Source: Sphingobacteriia bacterium (GTDB lineage: Bacteria > Bacteroidota > Bacteroidia > Chitinophagales > Chitinophagaceae). Taken from it: 9,789 bases of DNA. Positions 7,239-9,789 of the stretch are shown piece by piece. Each line of letters begins with the position of its first letter. Position 1 is the stretch's first letter. The DNA lies in NCBI GenBank assembly GCA_004293505.1, contig RDYY01000145.1:1-9789 (forward strand). The letters run 5' to 3'. The position numbers and the translations under genes are program-made. A model generated the notes under the pieces. That model was given only the letters and a program-made list of their open reading frames with translations, did not search any database and was not told the origin of the DNA.

Positions 7239-7246
7239 CAAAATTA
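7239..7246 (-). promoter_or_regulatory. Candidate -7 element of the ABC-F gene promoter
   Basis: Read on the minus strand, TAATTTTG matches TAnnTTTG. Transcription would start near 7233, leaving about 20 nt before the ATG at 7214. No TTG was found at the expected -33 position (about 7267-7270), so the match rests on one element. Confidence 0.5.
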
Positions 7247-7273
7247 AGCCATTCTATGCCCTTTTATTTTGCT

Positions 7274-7281
7274 TAATTTTG
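7274..7281 (+). promoter_or_regulatory. Candidate -7 element of the lipoprotein-receptor promoter
   Basis: TAATTTTG matches TAnnTTTG. The start would lie near 7287, giving a very short leader before the ATG at 7296. The expected -33 site (about 7250-7253, CATT) lacks the TTG, so the promoter may be weak or need an activator. Confidence 0.5.
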
Positions 7282-7295
7282 CACAAATATTTTTT

Positions 7296-7880
7296 ATGCG
7301 CCATTTGCTCTTTGTTCTTGCCCTCTTGGGCTTTGTGGCTTGTCAAAACGATAAAGCAGCCGAATCCACCGCCCAACCCCAAGCTGCTGCAGTGCGGGCC
7401 AGCCAACACAGTGCCGCTTTTAACCAGGAATTCAAAACCTTTTTATCGGCCTACTACAACTTAAAAGAATCCTTTGTGGCCGAAAACGATACAGCCATCC
7501 AAGCATCCGCCTTGGCTTTGAAAACCTTGGCAGACAGTTTGCGTTTCCCCGATTTGGCGGCACCCGATTCTGTTTTGGCCCAGTCTAAATTATTCAAAGA
7601 AAGCATCTTGGCAGACTTGAAAGGTTTGTTGGGTGAAAAAGACCGAGAAGAAAAGCGCAAGGCTTTTGAAATGGTATCGGAACAAGTGTATGGTTTGGCC
7701 CAAGCCGTTCAATACGACCAAGAAGTGGTTTACCGCCAATTTTGTCCCATGGCTTTTAACGACAAGGGCGCGGTGTGGCTGAGCAATGTGTCAGACATTC
7801 GCAACCCTTATTTGCCCAAAACCATGTTGCACTGTGGTGAAGTCAAAGATTCTTTGGATGCCAGTCAACCCGCCCGATAA
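7296..7880 (+). CDS. DUF3347-domain lipoprotein, possible copper-binding
   Basis: The 194-residue product starts with a lipoprotein signal, MRHLLFVLALLGFVAC, with lipid-modified C16. The lipobox FVAC is slightly unusual, with Phe at -3. After an Ala/Gln/Ser-rich tether (17-40), residues about 43-185 match the DUF3347 family. A helical region has repeated small and charged residues, followed by the signature YRQFCPMAFNDKGAVWLSN (146-164) and IRNPYLPKTMLHCGEV (168-183). C150, M152, M177 and C180 are plausible soft-metal ligands. DUF3347 domains occur alone or fused to CusB-like efflux proteins and are annotated as copper-related; the function here is inferred. In most members I recall, NPYFG stands where this has NPYLP. 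The ATG at 7296 is chosen because the in-frame TTG at 7269 lies upstream of the promoter -7 box and would spoil the signal peptide. The receptor gene starts 8 bases downstream, suggesting one operon. Confidence 0.85.
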   Translation: MRHLLFVLALLGFVACQNDKAAESTAQPQAAAVRASQHSAAFNQEFKTFLSAYYNLKESFVAENDTAIQASALALKTLADSLRFPDLAAPDSVLAQSKLFKESILADLKGLLGEKDREEKRKAFEMVSEQVYGLAQAVQYDQEVVYRQFCPMAFNDKGAVWLSNVSDIRNPYLPKTMLHCGEVKDSLDASQPAR

Positions 7881-7888
7881 ATTCCTGC

Positions 7889-9789
7889 ATGTCCTTTTTT
7901 AGCCAACGCCTCTTTTGTTTTCTGCTTCTTCTCTTCACCTGTGGTGGTCCTTTGTCCTTGTGGGCGCAAGAGAAAAAAGAGGAAAGGTTCACCATCAGTG
8001 GTTACATCAAAGATTCTTTGAGTGGCGAAACCTTGATTGGGGCCAATTTGGTGGCCAAGAAAGACAACCAGACCGTTACCAGCAATGGCTATGGTTTTTT
8101 CTCATTGACCTTGCCCAGGGGCAAATATGTTTTGGTGGCCAGTTTCATTGGCTACCAAAGCCGCCAATGGGAGATTGATTTGCAAGACAACCTCAGTGCC
8201 AATGTGTTGCTTTTGCCCAATACCAACATGAGCGCAGTGACCGTCACGGCCCGCCGCCGCGACAACCAAGTAAAAACGGCACAAATGGGCAAGTTTGATT
8301 TGAACATCAATACAGCCAAAGCCTTGCCCGCTTTCATGGGCGAAGTAGACATCCTTAAAACCCTCCAGTTGTTGCCCGGTGTGCGCAATGCCGGAGAAGG
8401 CAATGCCGGTTTTTATGTGAGGGGAGGAGGTCCCGATCAAAACCTGATTTTATTGGACGACGCCGTGGTGTACAACACGGGACACTTGTTTGGCTTTTTT
8501 TCCATCTTCAATGCCGATGCCGTTAAAAACGTGAACCTGATCAAAGGGGGCATGCCTGCACAATATGGGGGCCGTTTGTCTTCGGTGGTGGACGTGGCCA
8601 TGAAAGATGGAAACAACCAAAAGACGCAGATTGATTTGGGCATTGGCCTCATTGCTTCTCGGTTTTCCATTCAAGGCCCCATCCTCAAAAAAAAGATGTC
8701 TTATATCGTATCGGCCCGGCGCACGTATGCCGATGCTTTGGCCCGGCCCTTTATTTCGCGCAGCAGTAATTTTTATGGATCAGGTTATTATTTCTACGAT
8801 TTGAATGCCAAGGTCAATTACCAGTTTTCCGAAAAAGACCATTTGTATTTGAGTGGTTATTTTGGCCGCGATAAATTCAATTTCAACAATGCCGAAAGGT
8901 CCTTCAAGACCTTGATTGACTGGGGCAATGCCACCGGTACTTTGCGGTGGAACCACGTGTTCAATAAAAAATTATTTTCCAATACCACTTTGGTCTACAA
9001 CGATTACCGTTTTCAATTGAATGCCACCCAAGACAATTTCAACATTCGCTTGTCTTCTGGGATCCGGGATTGGACGGCTAAAACAGATTTTGATTTTTAT
9101 CCTGTGCCCCAACACAAATTGCGTTTTGGTTTTCAATATACCTATCACACTTTTTTACCCAATGTGCTCAGCGGCAACCAAGACACCGTTGAGTTCTCGC
9201 CCAACAATGCCGTTCGCAAATTGGCCAGGGAATGGGCTGCATACATCCAAGACGATTGGGAAATCAACCGGCGGCTGAAACTGAACCTGGGTTTGCGTTA
9301 CAGTTTGTTTCAACAGACAGGTCCCTATACCAACTATACCCGTGATGCCAATGGCAACAAATTAGACAGTACGGTCTATGGTTCCGGCCAAGTGGTGAAA
9401 GCCTATGGCGGCATCGAACCACGCGCCACTGTGCGCTATACCCTTAATGAAACCGCCTCCATCAAAGCCGGTATTACCCGCAAGCCCCAAAAGAGTTGGC
9501 AATATGCGGTGGGGTATTTCAAGAATTTCAATGAAGGCATGTTTGAAACTTCCGTGGAAGCCTATTACAAAACCATGGAAAACCAAATTGAATACCGCAA
9601 TGGCTATACCCCTTCGCTCAAAGATCCAGAAGAAGAATTTGTTTTTGGCAAAGGATGGAGTTATGGGGCCGAGTTTTTTGTAAACAAAGTAAAAGGAAGA
9701 TTAACGGGATGGGTGGGATATACTTTGAGCTATACCTGGCGCCGCTTTCCTGACTTGAACAATGGGATCAAATTCCCCAGCCGATACGA
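7889..9789 (+). CDS. TonB-dependent receptor with carboxypeptidase-like N-terminal domain (3' end outside window)
   Basis: This open frame of 633 codons runs off the right edge. Residues 1-26 are a signal peptide (hydrophobic FCFLLLLFTCGG, cleavage after LWA). Residues about 34-112 form a carboxypeptidase-D regulatory-like beta-sandwich (ISGYIKDSLSGETLIGANL, then GFFSLTLPRGKYVLVASFIGY). A possible TonB box, VTVTA, lies at 117-121. The plug domain spans about 145-240, with DILKTLQLLPGV (154-165), FYVRGGGPDQNLILLDD (175-191) and GGMPAQYGGRLSSVVDV (220-236). From about 245 onward there are aromatic-rich beta-barrel strands. The protein would sit in the outer membrane and import a substrate using TonB energy. 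It is not a SusC-type receptor by its motifs, and no SusD partner is in view. At residues 531/532 a normally present segment seems to be missing (see findings). It probably shares a transcript with the lipoprotein 8 bases upstream. The substrate is unknown. Confidence 0.93.
   Translation, partial: MSFFSQRLFCFLLLLFTCGGPLSLWAQEKKEERFTISGYIKDSLSGETLIGANLVAKKDNQTVTSNGYGFFSLTLPRGKYVLVASFIGYQSRQWEIDLQDNLSANVLLLPNTNMSAVTVTARRRDNQVKTAQMGKFDLNINTAKALPAFMGEVDILKTLQLLPGVRNAGEGNAGFYVRGGGPDQNLILLDDAVVYNTGHLFGFFSIFNADAVKNVNLIKGGMPAQYGGRLSSVVDVAMKDGNNQKTQIDLGIGLIASRFSIQGPILKKKMSYIVSARRTYADALARPFISRSSNFYGSGYYFYDLNAKVNYQFSEKDHLYLSGYFGRDKFNFNNAERSFKTLIDWGNATGTLRWNHVFNKKLFSNTTLVYNDYRFQLNATQDNFNIRLSSGIRDWTAKTDFDFYPVPQHKLRFGFQYTYHTFLPNVLSGNQDTVEFSPNNAVRKLAREWAAYIQDDWEINRRLKLNLGLRYSLFQQTGPYTNYTRDANGNKLDSTVYGSGQVVKAYGGIEPRATVRYTLNETASIKAGITRKPQKSWQYAVGYFKNFNEGMFETSVEAYYKTMENQIEYRNGYTPSLKDPEEEFVFGKGWSYGAEFFVNKVKGRLTGWVGYTLSYTWRRFPDLNNGIKFPSRY

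Larger units (their letters stand above)
7238..7282. repeat. 12-bp perfect inverted repeat spanning the divergent promoters
   Basis: GCAAAATTAAGC (7238-7249) and GCTTAATTTTGC (7271-7282) are exact reverse complements separated by 21 bases. Each arm contains a TAATTTTG -7 element pointing outward, toward the ABC-F gene on the left and the lipoprotein gene on the right. The spacer would hold the -33 regions of both promoters. It may simply be two copies of one promoter box facing apart, or a binding site for a dimeric regulator. Confidence 0.85.

Noticed and set aside
7843..8020. 14-bp direct repeat TCAAAGATTCTTTG (7843-7856 and 8007-8020), itself containing a palindrome
   Set aside because: Both copies are coding and translate as KDSL in the same frame; chance use of the same codons explains it better than a regulatory site inside two genes.
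1..9789. Undescribed defence system, mobile element or CRISPR-like array
   Set aside because: Gene content is mostly conserved housekeeping, with no transposase, integrase, nuclease-toxin pair, array of spaced repeats or abrupt change of character anywhere in the window.

Overview
The window looks like chromosomal DNA of a member of the Bacteroidota. The gene starts lack Shine-Dalgarno sequences. The best promoter candidates match the Bacteroidota pattern (a -33 TTG and a -7 TAnnTTTG). The last genes are a lipoprotein and a large TonB-dependent receptor with a carboxypeptidase-like N-terminal domain, both typical of the phylum. I cannot name the genus from this sequence.

Layout. Positions 1-216 (minus) hold the start of ribonuclease Z (rnz), cut by the window edge. 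Divergent to it are rpsO (400-672) and pnp (795-2942), the widespread S15-PNPase pair, separated by a leader with two hairpins and closed by a clear intrinsic terminator (2962-2988). Next on the plus strand are prmA (3015-3848), plsY behind its own promoter (3900-4568), and a two-part DUF3052-like/YdeI-OmdA protein (4610-5269). This last gene converges, with one base between the stop codons, on an ABC-F ATPase gene on the minus strand (5271-7214). The ABC-F gene and a plus-strand DUF3347 lipoprotein gene (7296-7880) diverge from a 12-bp perfect inverted repeat whose arms each contain a -7 promoter element. Eight bases after the lipoprotein gene comes a TonB-dependent receptor gene (7889 to the right edge, open).

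How it fits together. The left two thirds are housekeeping. It covers RNA maturation and decay (rnz, pnp), the ribosome and its modification (rpsO, prmA, ABC-F) and the first acylation step of phospholipid synthesis (plsY). The right end is an envelope module: a lipoprotein of a family linked to copper handling, probably co-transcribed with an outer-membrane receptor of unknown substrate. I see no tRNA, rRNA, CRISPR array, insertion sequence or phage gene, and no convincing novel multi-gene system. The most interesting points are an apparent in-frame gap of about 25-30 residues in the receptor, the symmetric divergent promoter, the pnp leader, and the lipoprotein-receptor pairing.
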